Source: UBA2638 sp046293135 (GTDB taxonomy: Bacteria; Pseudomonadota; Alphaproteobacteria; Micavibrionales; Micavibrionaceae). From it: a stretch of 64,000 nucleotides of DNA. The notes beneath the pieces were generated by a model, which ran no database searches, had not been told where the DNA came from, and saw only the letters and a list, made by a program, of their open reading frames with translations. The translations under genes and the position numbers were made by a program. The stretch is from positions 186,001 through 250,000 of the forward strand of contig JBKBPR010000001.1 in NCBI GenBank assembly GCA_046293135.1. The letters run 5' to 3'. Of the stretch, positions 54,560 to 62,612 are shown piece after piece. Each line of letters starts with the position of its first letter. The first letter of the stretch is position 1.

Positions 54560-54825
54560 CCTCTCGTCCCAAAGTGCCCAGCGTGCCGCAAACGCAAATC
54601 GTTTATATGCCGACACCGGTTTACGAGCCGTATGTGCCGCCGCCGCTTTCTTCGGGTGCTTTGGATACGCCTGAACAGGCCAATCCGCAAGCCGTTGCGG
54701 CGCAGCGCGAGCAAAACTTGCTCACCGCCTCACGCGGCCGATTGGGCACAATCACAACCAGTTTTCGCGGGCTTTTGAGTCTGGCCGGAACATCGGGTCA
54801 ACGCAAAACCTTGCTTGGAGAATAA
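54547..54825 (+). CDS. Small virion-associated protein, 92 aa (MGSLTS start)
   Basis: The product starts MGSLTSRPKVPSVP and is Pro- and Gln-rich in its first 40 residues, then has a helical tail ending RKTLLGE. Small proteins with a Met-Gly start lie just before the portal in many podoviruses, but no function is known to me. AAAGGAG precedes ATG 54547. It overlaps the previous gene by 13 bases and precedes the portal by three bases. Confidence 0.7.
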   Translation: MGSLTSRPKVPSVPQTQIVYMPTPVYEPYVPPPLSSGALDTPEQANPQAVAAQREQNLLTASRGRLGTITTSFRGLLSLAGTSGQRKTLLGE

Positions 54826-54828
54826 ATC

Positions 54829-56514
54829 ATGACACCAATCACCACGCCTTTTATTACAGGCACAGAGCCGAACAGCGCGATGAAAAAGCAAAAGCCGCAA
54901 GACGATGAGGCTTTGCTCCTTGATAAGCTCATGCAGCGCTTTGAGCAATCCCGCAACCGCCGCGCCAAATGGGAACCGCTGTGGCAGGAATGCTATAATT
55001 TTGTCCTGCCCCAGCGCGGAGGATTTGATGGGTTTGACAATGCCGGGCGCACGCGGATGGAAACGATTTTCGATGCCACGGCGATGGATGCCGCCGACCA
55101 ACTCGCCGCCAGTCTGCTCGGCAATCTAACCCCGATCTGGTCGCAATGGTTCGGGCTGAAGCCGGGGCCGGAGCTCAGCGCGGTCGAAGCCGAAGCGCTC
55201 GCCCCCGTTTTGGAGCGCGCCGCCAAAACCATTCAGGATCATTTCGACCGCTCGAATTTTGCGGTGGAAATTCATCAATGCTATCTCGATTTGATTATCG
55301 GCGGCACGGCCTCTTTGTGCTTTGAGGAGAGCGATCCGGGGAGCTTTTCGGCCTTCCGTTTTCATGCTGTGCCGCTCGCTGATATCTATCTCGAAGAAGG
55401 GGTGAGCGGCGTTCTTGACGGAACATACCGCATCCTCAATATGACCCTTGCGCAGCTTTACGACCGCTATCCGCTGGCGGTGATGGGCTTGCCGCCGCGC
55501 CTGATCAAGCAGGGCGAAAAAGAACCGCAAACCCGCTTTAAGGTCATGGAATCGGTTTTGCCCGATGCGCTCGGCACGTTTACCATGACGGCGGTTTTGA
55601 CCGAAACGGGGCAAGAGCCTCAAATTCTGGAGCAAACCAGATTGCCCGCCTCGCCCGTTATCAATTTCCGCTGGCTCAAAGGGCCGGGGGAGATTTACGG
55701 GCGCTCACCGATCATGAAATCGCTGCCTGACATCAAAACCGCCAATAAGGTGGTGGAGCTGATCCTCAAAAATGCTTCCATCGCCGTGACAGGGGTGTGG
55801 CAGGCCGATGATGACGGCGTGCTCAATCCCGCCAATATCCAGCTGCAGCCGGGCAGTATTATTCCGAAAGCGGTTGGCTCGAAAGGGTTGCAGCCGCTTG
55901 AAATGCCTGGGCGTTTTGATGTGTCGGAATTGATGCTGGATTCCTTGCGCAGCCGTATCCGCCACAGCTTGCTGACTGATCGTCTTGGGCCTGTGATGGG
56001 GCCGCGCATGACGGCTACGGAGGTCATTGAGCGCTCTGCGGAAATGTCGTTGCTGCTCGGCGCGACTTACGGGCGCTTGCAATCCGAGTTGCTCACCCCG
56101 CTCATTAAACGAGCCTTTGCGATTTTGCGCCGCCGCGGTGAAGTGCCTGATATCGCGCTTGACGGGCGGCTGGTTGCGGTGGATTACCGCTCCCCGCTGG
56201 CACGCTCACAAGGCCAGCGCAATGTGCAAAATACGCTCAGCTGGATCAATTCCGTGCTGGCGATGGGGCCGGAAGCGGCGCAAGCCGTTGACCTTGCCCG
56301 TGCGGCGCGGTTCTTGGGTGAAGCCTTGGGCGTGCCGAGTGATTTGATCCGCAATGAGGTTGATCTGGCTTTGCCGCCGCAGCCACAGCCGCTCGATTCT
56401 CTCGATTCTCTCGATTTTCTCACTCAAGACTTATCGCAACCTTTCCCCCAACCGATTGTAAACCCTTCATCTCAAGAGGAGATATCCGATGACACGACTG
56501 AAACAACTCTTTAA
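54829..56514 (+). CDS. Portal (head-tail connector) protein, T7 gp8-like
   Basis: The portal forms the dodecameric ring for DNA entry and tail attachment. NFVLPQRGGFDGF, TMDAADQLAASLLGNLTP-type residues (AMDAADQLAASLLGN) and FGLKPG near the N-terminus, and ATEVIERSAEMSLLLGATYGRL near residue 400, are hallmarks of the Head-tail connector family. The length of 561 aa fits T7-like portals. A three-copy 9-bp repeat near the C-terminus encodes LDSLDSLDF. The 3' end overlaps the next start by 26 bases. Confidence 0.92.
   Translation: MTPITTPFITGTEPNSAMKKQKPQDDEALLLDKLMQRFEQSRNRRAKWEPLWQECYNFVLPQRGGFDGFDNAGRTRMETIFDATAMDAADQLAASLLGNLTPIWSQWFGLKPGPELSAVEAEALAPVLERAAKTIQDHFDRSNFAVEIHQCYLDLIIGGTASLCFEESDPGSFSAFRFHAVPLADIYLEEGVSGVLDGTYRILNMTLAQLYDRYPLAVMGLPPRLIKQGEKEPQTRFKVMESVLPDALGTFTMTAVLTETGQEPQILEQTRLPASPVINFRWLKGPGEIYGRSPIMKSLPDIKTANKVVELILKNASIAVTGVWQADDDGVLNPANIQLQPGSIIPKAVGSKGLQPLEMPGRFDVSELMLDSLRSRIRHSLLTDRLGPVMGPRMTATEVIERSAEMSLLLGATYGRLQSELLTPLIKRAFAILRRRGEVPDIALDGRLVAVDYRSPLARSQGQRNVQNTLSWINSVLAMGPEAAQAVDLARAARFLGEALGVPSDLIRNEVDLALPPQPQPLDSLDSLDFLTQDLSQPFPQPIVNPSSQEEISDDTTETTL
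56392..56418 (+). repeat. In-frame 9-bp tandem repeat in the portal gene
   Basis: CTCGATTCT occurs twice and CTCGATTTT once in tandem. The unit is a multiple of three and codes for Leu-Asp-Ser repeats near the C-terminus, in a part that is probably disordered. Confidence 0.85.
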
Positions 56515-56905
56515 TGCGCTGGGGCGCGGCGTGCAAAGCGGCTTTCGCTTTTTACTCAAGCTGGCCAGACCGCTTTCGTTTCTCAGCTTTAAAGTGCCAC
56601 CATTCCAGCGCCTTCCGAATGTTGCGCAATACGCGCCGACCCAACCCTATGAAGGGGCGCTGCAAAGCGAGGTTGTTTATCGTGGTGCGCCGCTGGATCG
56701 GCTGGAGCAGCGGGATATGGAACGGCTTTTCGCCAAGCTGTTTTCATCCGATGACGGGCGCAAGGTGCTGGCTTATCTGCAGATGATCACCTTTCATCGC
56801 GCTTTGGCCTCGAACGCCAATAGTGTCGAGCTGCGTTATATCGAAGGCCAGCGGGCGCTGGTTGCACAAATGCTGCGGTTGATTGATCGCGGGCGGCAGG
56901 GCTGA
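56489..56905 (+). CDS. Phage-module hypothetical protein, 138 aa
   Basis: The ATG is preceded by GAGGAGAT. The N-terminal 35 residues are basic and hydrophobic (FRFLLKLARPLSFLSF), and a helical C-terminal half follows (RDMERLFAKLFSSDDGRKVLAYLQMITF). I know no family. Its place between portal and scaffold and the overlap with the portal gene suggest a virion or assembly role. Confidence 0.7.
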   Translation: MTRLKQLFNALGRGVQSGFRFLLKLARPLSFLSFKVPPFQRLPNVAQYAPTQPYEGALQSEVVYRGAPLDRLEQRDMERLFAKLFSSDDGRKVLAYLQMITFHRALASNANSVELRYIEGQRALVAQMLRLIDRGRQG

Positions 56906-56961
56906 ACATAACAATCGAAATTTTTAAACCGAAAAATACAAAACCAAAAAGGAGTATTCAC

Positions 56962-57630
56962 ATGGACTATAATTTATTGACTGACGGGCTGGATGTTGCG
57001 GCTGTTCCTGACAAATTCAAGGATCCCGAAACAGGCGCGATCAACATTCCCGCAATCATCAATTCTTACCGCGAGCTTGAGCGCAAAATGTCGGCTTCTA
57101 TGACTATGCCGTCCAAAAGCGTCGAGGAGTATTGCATTGAATGTACGCATGGCCTCTTTGAGCCGGATACGGAGATTAACCAGCGCTTGCACGCCAAGGG
57201 CTTGACCGAGGAGCAGGTGCAGGAGGTTTACGATCTTGACGCTGAGCGCCTGATGCCGATGATTGTCGAGCTTGCCGGTGATTTTCAGGCCGAGCGCGAA
57301 GTCGAAAAGCTGATTGCGCATTTCGGCGGCAAGGAGCAATGGCAGGAAATCTCGCGCCAGCTTCTCGCGTATGGTCAGCAGCATTTGCCCAAGGATGTGC
57401 TGCAAAATCTATCCTCATCTTTTGAAGGCGTGCTTGCGCTTTATAGCATGATGAAGGGGGAAACGCCCAACTACGCCAAGGCGGGCGGGGAGATGCGCGA
57501 CAAGGCCAATGGCGGGAGTGATATGAACGAGCTGAAAAGCATGATGCGCGATCCGAAATACTGGCGCGACAAAGATCCGGCCTTTGTTGCCAAGGTGACG
57601 GACGGGTTTAAGCGTATCTATAAGGATTGA
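56962..57630 (+). CDS. Capsid assembly scaffolding protein
   Basis: Scaffold proteins direct procapsid assembly and are then lost. The product is acidic and almost wholly helical, with a conserved C-terminal MRDPKYWRDKDPAFVAKVTDGF segment, residues that recur in T7-like scaffolds (short motif DPKYW). It lies between portal and capsid genes as in T7, but with an antisense gene and a leader in between. AAAGGAG precedes the ATG. Confidence 0.85.
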   Translation: MDYNLLTDGLDVAAVPDKFKDPETGAINIPAIINSYRELERKMSASMTMPSKSVEEYCIECTHGLFEPDTEINQRLHAKGLTEEQVQEVYDLDAERLMPMIVELAGDFQAEREVEKLIAHFGGKEQWQEISRQLLAYGQQHLPKDVLQNLSSSFEGVLALYSMMKGETPNYAKAGGEMRDKANGGSDMNELKSMMRDPKYWRDKDPAFVAKVTDGFKRIYKD

Positions 57631-57681
57631 TAGTGATAGGGTAAATAGGGCGTATGGGAATTACGCTTTAGGGGCGAGCCC

Positions 57682-58068
57682 TTAGGCCATTTGTGAATCC
57701 GCGAATTCTCTGGTGATGTAATCATCGATCACACTCTGGAAGCGTTCGCGGATTTCGCGCGTCAACGGCTCGAACTCCACGGCAATGCGCGAGCGGTTCT
57801 TGCGCACGATACGGGCTTTGTGCTGAATATCGACAATATCGTCACGAAGCTGGAATTTCAGCGCAACATCGAGCGTATCACCAAGAGCGTAAATGCGTTC
57901 ATCACAAGCGATTTGCGCACCGCCAAAGCTCCAGTCAACGACCGGTAACATTTTGCCGTTAATGAGGCTTACACATTTATCGCTTTTACGGCGTTCATGA
58001 CGGCGATTGGACACAGGCTGCGTAACAGCTTTTTCCGGTCTTAGCATTTCTAGAATCCCGCTTAGCAT
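57682..58068 (-). CDS. PilZ-domain c-di-GMP receptor, antisense within the phage module
   Basis: PilZ domains bind c-di-GMP through an RxxxR motif and a D/NxSxxG motif. Both are intact here: RRHERR at residues 22-27 and DWSFGG at 45-50. The domain fills about 20-110 and the last residues are helical. It is the only minus-strand gene in the module, placed between scaffold and capsid, and its promoter would diverge from that of the capsid leader. AGGAG precedes the start. Confidence 0.88.
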   Translation of the reverse strand: MLSGILEMLRPEKAVTQPVSNRRHERRKSDKCVSLINGKMLPVVDWSFGGAQIACDERIYALGDTLDVALKFQLRDDIVDIQHKARIVRKNRSRIAVEFEPLTREIRERFQSVIDDYITREFADSQMA

Positions 58069-58193
58069 TTTTTTGGCTCCTGTATCACATAACGATAAAA
58101 GGTTAAGAAATTATTACCTGAGTTCATAATATATTATTTTTGTTAGCAGAAACAAGTTTTTTGTAATTATGGTAAAAATAAAGCAGAAAAACC

Positions 58194-58222
58194 TTGACAA
58201 TCTAGGAATTGATTCATAAATT
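58194..58222 (+). promoter_or_regulatory. Candidate promoter of the capsid leader
   Basis: TTGACA at 58194-58199 and TAAATT at 58217-58222 are separated by 17 bases. CATAAA and CTAGGAATT in between repeat elements of the 53513 promoter. Transcription would begin near 58229 and cross the structured leader to the capsid gene 430 bases on. Confidence 0.45.
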
Positions 58223-58228
58223 AACCTT

Positions 58229-58456
58229 ATCAACGCCAGAATTGCGACTTTTTGCTACGGTGTTATCGAGCCTTCATCGGCTTTGATACGCGCTTTGAAC
58301 GAATCAAATTTACGTGCTTCACGCATTTGATCGCGCCCGAGCGCCGCAGCAACAATCACCGCAAATCTTGTTTGTTTTCCTCAAGACAACCTATGCGCGG
58401 AACGGAGAACAATCTTGCCCTCTCCTGCAAGATTGCCCGTTCTTGCGCGTTTTTTT
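58229..58456 (+). ncRNA. Structured leader or small RNA candidate before the capsid gene
   Basis: Three hairpins follow one another. 58265-58287 pairs ATCGAGCC with GGCTTTGAT (one bulge). 58303-58331 pairs ATCAAAT with ATTTGAT and contains the nested CGTG/CACG. At 58410-58456, GCAAGA (58427-58432) can pair either with TCTTGC upstream (58413-58418, inside a 9-bp perfect stem) or with TCTTGC downstream (58441-58446), which is followed by GCG and seven Ts. The two choices exclude each other, like an antiterminator and terminator. No convincing gene overlaps. It could be an attenuator for the capsid gene or an independent small RNA. Confidence 0.4.
58427..58456 (+). terminator. Terminator-like arm of the capsid leader
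   Basis: GCAAGA and TCTTGC form a six-pair stem with an eight-base loop, followed after GCG by TTTTTTT. It competes with the upstream stem CAATCTTGC/GCAAGATTG (58410-58435), so termination may be conditional. Confidence 0.45.
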
Positions 58457-58507
58457 GATTTGGGGATTTAGGTCACAAGGCCGGACGACAAGAAACGATG
58501 CGCTTTT

Positions 58508-58618
58508 ATGTCACTTTACAATGACTTTTACAGCGCCAAGCCGTTTCCCGCCGACAACCCCAATGCCTTATCGCATTTCATGCAAACACTGAAACCTAAC
58601 ACCAACACCAAAACTTAA
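58508..58618 (+). CDS. Possible 36-aa protein before the capsid gene
   Basis: This short frame starts MSLYNDFYSAKPFPADN and ends with a Thr/Asn/Lys tail. Its residues look like those of a real protein (Asp, Pro, Ala, Phe) rather than random translation, but there is no good ribosome site and I know no relative. It could be a small phage protein or a remnant. It lies between the leader and the capsid gene. Confidence 0.25.
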   Translation: MSLYNDFYSAKPFPADNPNALSHFMQTLKPNTNTKT

Positions 58619-58656
58619 CACTGAAACACAACGATAAACATGAAAAGGATATCGCC

Positions 58657-59493
58657 ATGTCTACAACACTCGATCAGGCCTTTATCAAACAATTTGAGCG
58701 CGAGGTGCATGAAGCCTATCAGCGTCAGGGGTCTAAATTACGCAACACGGTTCGCACGATTACCGATGTAAACGGCTCATCCGCAGTCTTCCAGAAGGTC
58801 GGCACAGGAACAGCCTCCACCAAATCCACGCATGGTATGGTTCCGGTGATGAATCTGGCTCACTCGAATATCGAGGTCATTTTGCATGACTTTTATGCGG
58901 GTGACTGGGTGGATCGCCTTGATGAGTTGAAAACCAATATCGATGAGCGTCAGGTTATCGCCGCGGCGGGTGCGAATGCGCTGGGCCGTAAAACCGATGA
59001 GCTGATTATCAATGCCCTCAACGCCGCGGATAAGCATATCGTTCAATCCGATGATACGGGCATGAGCATGGATAAAATTCTCGAAGCCTTCGAAACCTTC
59101 GGCGAGCATGATGTTCCCGATGACGGCCAGAGATTTTGCGTTGTCGGCTGGAAGCAGTGGAGCGAGCTGCTCAAGCTTGATGAATTCGTCAGCGCCGAAT
59201 ATGTCGGAGCCGATAGCTTGCCATTTTCGACCATCACCCAAGCCAAAATGTGGCTCGGTACAATCTGGGTTCCGCATTCAGGCCTGCCGTTGAGCGGCGA
59301 GGATGTGCGCTCGTGCTTCTGGTATCACAAAACAGCTGTCGGCCATGCCGCCGCCAGCGATGTGCAGACCGATATCACATGGCACGGCGACCGCGCCTCG
59401 CATTTCATCAACAATATGATGAGCCAAGGCGCAGGATTGATCGATGAGAACGGCATTGTCGTCATCGAATGTGACGAAGATCCGGGCGAATAA
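58657..59493 (+). CDS. Major capsid protein
   Basis: The 278-aa product matches the Phage_capsid_2 type of HK97-fold capsid: an N-terminal FIKQFEREVHEAYQRQGSKL helix, DWVDRLDELKTNIDERQ near residues 87-103, and a late WLGTIWVPHSGLP strand followed by a GHAAASDVQTDITWHGDRASHF segment (short motifs only). It lies between scaffold and tail genes. AAAGGAT precedes the ATG. Confidence 0.88.
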   Translation: MSTTLDQAFIKQFEREVHEAYQRQGSKLRNTVRTITDVNGSSAVFQKVGTGTASTKSTHGMVPVMNLAHSNIEVILHDFYAGDWVDRLDELKTNIDERQVIAAAGANALGRKTDELIINALNAADKHIVQSDDTGMSMDKILEAFETFGEHDVPDDGQRFCVVGWKQWSELLKLDEFVSAEYVGADSLPFSTITQAKMWLGTIWVPHSGLPLSGEDVRSCFWYHKTAVGHAAASDVQTDITWHGDRASHFINNMMSQGAGLIDENGIVVIECDEDPGE

Positions 59494-59506
59494 GCGCGGC
59501 GCTTTC

Positions 59507-59529
59507 TCAAGAGCCAATCTTGATTTTTT
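59507..59529 (+). terminator. Terminator after the major capsid gene
   Basis: TCAAGA and TCTTGA form a six-pair stem with the five-base loop GCCAA, followed by six Ts. It starts 14 bases after the capsid stop. Phage T7 has a terminator (T-phi) at the same place, after gene 10. Confidence 0.55.
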
Positions 59530-59562
59530 CAAACAACCAATACCGATAAAGGATTAAAAACC

Positions 59563-59826
59563 ATGAGTTTCAAACCGACAGATTTGAGCGTACTGGCCTA
59601 TGCCAATAACTTCACTTTGTGGCACTACATCACCGAAGATGCCGATGTCACAGCGGGCGGATATTTCAACAAGGCTTCGGATATGCTGCGCGTCAATGAT
59701 TTGATGATTGCCAATACCGATGTTGAGAACGAGGCGGGCGGCACAACGGTGTTTTACGTGATTACCGGAAACACTGGCGGAGTCGTGACCATCGAGGCCT
59801 ATACAATGCCGGAGGAAGAGGTTTAA
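59563..59826 (+). CDS. Small head-associated protein, 87 aa
   Basis: The protein begins MSFKPTDLSVLAYANNFTLWHY and has a beta-rich pattern with GYFNKASDMLRVNDLMIAN. I recall similar small proteins directly after Phage_capsid_2 genes, perhaps decoration or head-completion proteins, but the function is not established. AAAGGAT lies upstream. Confidence 0.75.
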   Translation: MSFKPTDLSVLAYANNFTLWHYITEDADVTAGGYFNKASDMLRVNDLMIANTDVENEAGGTTVFYVITGNTGGVVTIEAYTMPEEEV

Positions 59827-59864
59827 TCGCTTCTTTTTCTAAGCCGCTAAATTAAAGCCCCAAA

Positions 59865-59905
59865 GCTGTCATCCTGCGCGATTTTTCTATGCGTGGGATG
59901 ACAGC
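59865..59905. repeat. Palindromic element GCTGTCATCC...GGATGACAGC
   Basis: Perfect 10-base arms (59865-59874 and 59896-59905) enclose a 21-base loop. The core GTCATCC...GGATGAC resembles dispersed intergenic palindromes found in many alphaproteobacteria. It may be a REP/MITE-like element that has inserted between phage genes. Confidence 0.65.
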
Positions 59906-59958
59906 GCGGTGCTTATCCCCTTTCAACCACCCTAACACCACCAATAGGAGTTCATGTT

Positions 59959-60528
59959 ATGGCACTGAATGATGTGGCGCTGTGCAGCCGCGCCTTAATA
60001 CGGATCGGCGCTGCGCCGATTACCTCTTTTTCCGACGGTACCGCGGAATCAACAATCGCCGGAGCGCTCTATGCGCCGGTGCGCGATGCTTTGCTGTCGG
60101 CCTATCCGTGGAGCTTTGCTAGCGGGCAGGTTACGCTCAATCTTCTCGAAACCCCGCCTCTGGCCGATTACCAATATGCGTTCCAGCTGCCGAATGATTT
60201 CCTGCGGGCAATGTCGGCGGGGATCGGTGCAAAAGGGCGGGGGTTGAGCTATCGCATTGCGCGTGGCCAGCTTCACGCCAATAGCGAAACCGTGGTGCTG
60301 AGCTATGTTTTCCGCCCCGAAGAGGAGGAGTTCCCGCCTTATTTCGATCAGGCGTTGATTGCACGGCTATCGGCGGAGTTCACCATTCCCGTCACCGAGA
60401 ATACCTCCCGCGCCGAAGCGCATTTCCGCATGGCCGAGGCCGAGTTTCAACATGCTCGCCAGATTGACGCCCAGCAAGCCACACCGAAAAAGCTGGAAAA
60501 TGTCACCCTTGTTGATGTGCGGGGCTAA
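59959..60528 (+). CDS. Tail tubular protein A (T7 gp11-like)
   Basis: This adaptor joins the portal to the tail nozzle in podoviruses. ALNDVALCSRALIRIGAAPITSF at the N-terminus and YPWSFASGQVTLNL near residue 48 are typical, and the helical C-terminal half ends HARQIDAQQ. The length of 189 aa fits. AGGAG lies nine bases before the ATG. Confidence 0.88.
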   Translation: MALNDVALCSRALIRIGAAPITSFSDGTAESTIAGALYAPVRDALLSAYPWSFASGQVTLNLLETPPLADYQYAFQLPNDFLRAMSAGIGAKGRGLSYRIARGQLHANSETVVLSYVFRPEEEEFPPYFDQALIARLSAEFTIPVTENTSRAEAHFRMAEAEFQHARQIDAQQATPKKLENVTLVDVRG

Positions 60529-60590
60529 GTTTGACGGCCACACCCTCATTCACGAATGGCAATGCCGTTAGCCGTTCGCCTTCAACCACC

Positions 60591-60644
60591 AGTCATGAGT
60601 CAATAGGCAATAAGCAATAAGCCAATAAAAAGTCAGAAGTCAGG
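60591..60644 (+). repeat. Short direct repeats between tail genes
   Basis: The gap contains near-repeats of AGTCA(T/G)GAGTCA and GCAATAAGCAATAAGCCAATAA, ending in AAGTCAGAAGTCAGG. They look like slippage-generated simple sequence with no coding role. Confidence 0.6.
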
Positions 60645-60653
60645 AAAAATCCA

Positions 60654-62555
60654 ATGACCAAAATACGAGAAATTAAAACGAATTTTACCGCGGGCGAGGT
60701 CTCGCGTGAGATATTGGGGCGCAGCGATTTACGCGCTTTCGAGAATGGCGCGCTGAGCCTGCGCAATGTGTTTATCAAGCCGACGGGCGGCGTCACGCGG
60801 CGGGCGGGGCTGAATTATATTGATACGGCGCGCGGCTCTGGCCGCCTGATTGCCTTTGAATTCAACACTGCTCAGACTTATTTGCTGGTGGTGACGAACG
60901 GCAAGATCGATGTTTATGAGGGCGGTATCTATCAAGATACGATTGATGCGCCGTGGAGCGCCGCGCAAATTCCGCAGCTCGCATGGACGCAAAGCGCCGA
61001 TACGCTGTTATTGACGCATCCTGATGTGCCGCCGCGCAAGCTGACCCGCAATCCTGATTCAAGCTGGAGCTTGATGGTGTGGGAGTTTTTTGCGGATGGC
61101 AATGTGGTGCGACAGCCTTATTTCAAATTCGCCCCGACCAATGTGACGCTGACCTCCAGCGGCACAAGCGGCACGATTACGCTCACGGCCTCCGCGCCCG
61201 TCTTTCAGGCAGGGCATCAGGATACGCGGCTTAGGATTGGCGGCAAGGAGGTCGAGATTACCGATTTTGACTCGCCCACGGTTGTCACGGCTAGCGTCAT
61301 TCAAACCTTGGTCGGCACATCGGCGACGATTGATTGGCTGGAGCAGGCATTCTCGCCCGTTCACGGCTATCCGGCGACGGTGGCATTCCATCAGGACAGG
61401 CTGGTGATCGGCGGCAGCCGCGATCTGCCCAACCGGCTTTGGTTTTCCCGCAGCGGTGATTTGTTCAATTTCGATCTGGCGACGGGGCTGGATGATGAGG
61501 CGATTGAATTCTCCGTCCTCTCCGATCAAGTCAATGCCATTCGCGGGATGTTCTCAGGACGGCATTTGCAAGTCTTTACCAGCGGTGCGGAATGGATGGT
61601 GACGGGCGATCCGCTCACACCCGCCTCGGTGCAGATCAGGCGGCAAACCCGCGTCGGTTCACTGATCGAGCGCTATATTCCGCCGATTACCGTTGACGGG
61701 GCAACCTTGTTTATCGCCCGCAACAAGCAGGAAATTCAGGAATTTCTCTATACCGATCTGGAACAAGCCTATAAATCGACGGATCTGGCGCTGCTTTCGC
61801 GGCATATTATCAGCGATCCTGTCGATATGGATTACGACCAGAAGCGGCGCTTGCTCTATCTTGTGCGCAGTGACGGCAAATTTGCGGCACTGACGGTGTT
61901 TCGCGCCGAGCAGGTTACGGCATGGACGCTGCATGATACCCAAGGCGCGGTGAAATCGGTGTCTGTGGTTGGTGATGAGGTGTATTTCCTCATCGAGCGC
62001 AATGGTGAAATATTCATCGAGGAGCTGGAAAGCGGCTTTGCGCTGGATTCCGCGCTGAAGGGGGAGAGCGATACACCCAAAACGGTTTGGGCGGGGCTGG
62101 GTCATTTGGAGGGCGAGAGCGTGACCGTGATTGCCGATGGCCGCGTGCAGCTGCCTCTAACCGTCACCGCGGGTAGTATCACGCTGGAGGAGGGCGCGCG
62201 CTCGGTTGAGATTGGCCTGCCCTTCACGCATATCGTCGAGCCGTTGCCGCCCAATGTGATCGAGGGCGCGGGGGCGGGGCGCAAATTGCGGCTCGTTGAG
62301 GGCGTGTTTCGGGTGCAGGATACGTCAGCCCTGCGGCTTGATCTGGGCAGCGGGCCGAATGATGTGGCGCTCCGGCAATTCGGGGCAAGCGCGGAAATTC
62401 TCGATGCGCCGCCGCCTGTGGTCAATGGCGATATTCGCGTGCGGGCGCTGGGCTGGCAAAGCGATGCGACCAAGCCGTTATGGCGGATCGAACAGGATTT
62501 GCCGCTGCCCTTTACGCTTTTGTCTGTGGCGATGGAGCTAAAGGTGAATGATTAG
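60654..62555 (+). CDS. Tail tubular protein B (T7 gp12-like nozzle)
   Basis: This large protein forms the tail nozzle below gp11. The N-terminus has FTAGEVSREILGRSDLRAFENG and KPTGGVTRRAGL, which are family marks in T7-like tails. The remaining 500 residues are beta-rich with HQDRLVIGG and a late IEELESGF segment. The length of 633 aa is within the usual range for podoviral gp12-like proteins. A GGAAAAAT site precedes the ATG. It follows gp11-like by 125 bases. Confidence 0.88.
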   Translation: MTKIREIKTNFTAGEVSREILGRSDLRAFENGALSLRNVFIKPTGGVTRRAGLNYIDTARGSGRLIAFEFNTAQTYLLVVTNGKIDVYEGGIYQDTIDAPWSAAQIPQLAWTQSADTLLLTHPDVPPRKLTRNPDSSWSLMVWEFFADGNVVRQPYFKFAPTNVTLTSSGTSGTITLTASAPVFQAGHQDTRLRIGGKEVEITDFDSPTVVTASVIQTLVGTSATIDWLEQAFSPVHGYPATVAFHQDRLVIGGSRDLPNRLWFSRSGDLFNFDLATGLDDEAIEFSVLSDQVNAIRGMFSGRHLQVFTSGAEWMVTGDPLTPASVQIRRQTRVGSLIERYIPPITVDGATLFIARNKQEIQEFLYTDLEQAYKSTDLALLSRHIISDPVDMDYDQKRRLLYLVRSDGKFAALTVFRAEQVTAWTLHDTQGAVKSVSVVGDEVYFLIERNGEIFIEELESGFALDSALKGESDTPKTVWAGLGHLEGESVTVIADGRVQLPLTVTAGSITLEEGARSVEIGLPFTHIVEPLPPNVIEGAGAGRKLRLVEGVFRVQDTSALRLDLGSGPNDVALRQFGASAEILDAPPPVVNGDIRVRALGWQSDATKPLWRIEQDLPLPFTLLSVAMELKVND

Positions 62556-62612
62556 CGCGCTCCGCAAAATAATAAATTCAATCAATATTTTACTAGAAAA
62601 GGATAATGCAAA

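Noticed and set aside
58194..58456. c-di-GMP riboswitch in the capsid leader
   Set aside because: The hairpins lack the conserved core sequences of known c-di-GMP riboswitches; only generic attenuator-like pairing is visible.
58252..58592. Two overlapping short plus-strand frames in the scaffold-capsid gap
   Set aside because: Composition (Cys, Phe and Arg-rich) is unlike protein and both run through the hairpins; a structured RNA explains the gap better.
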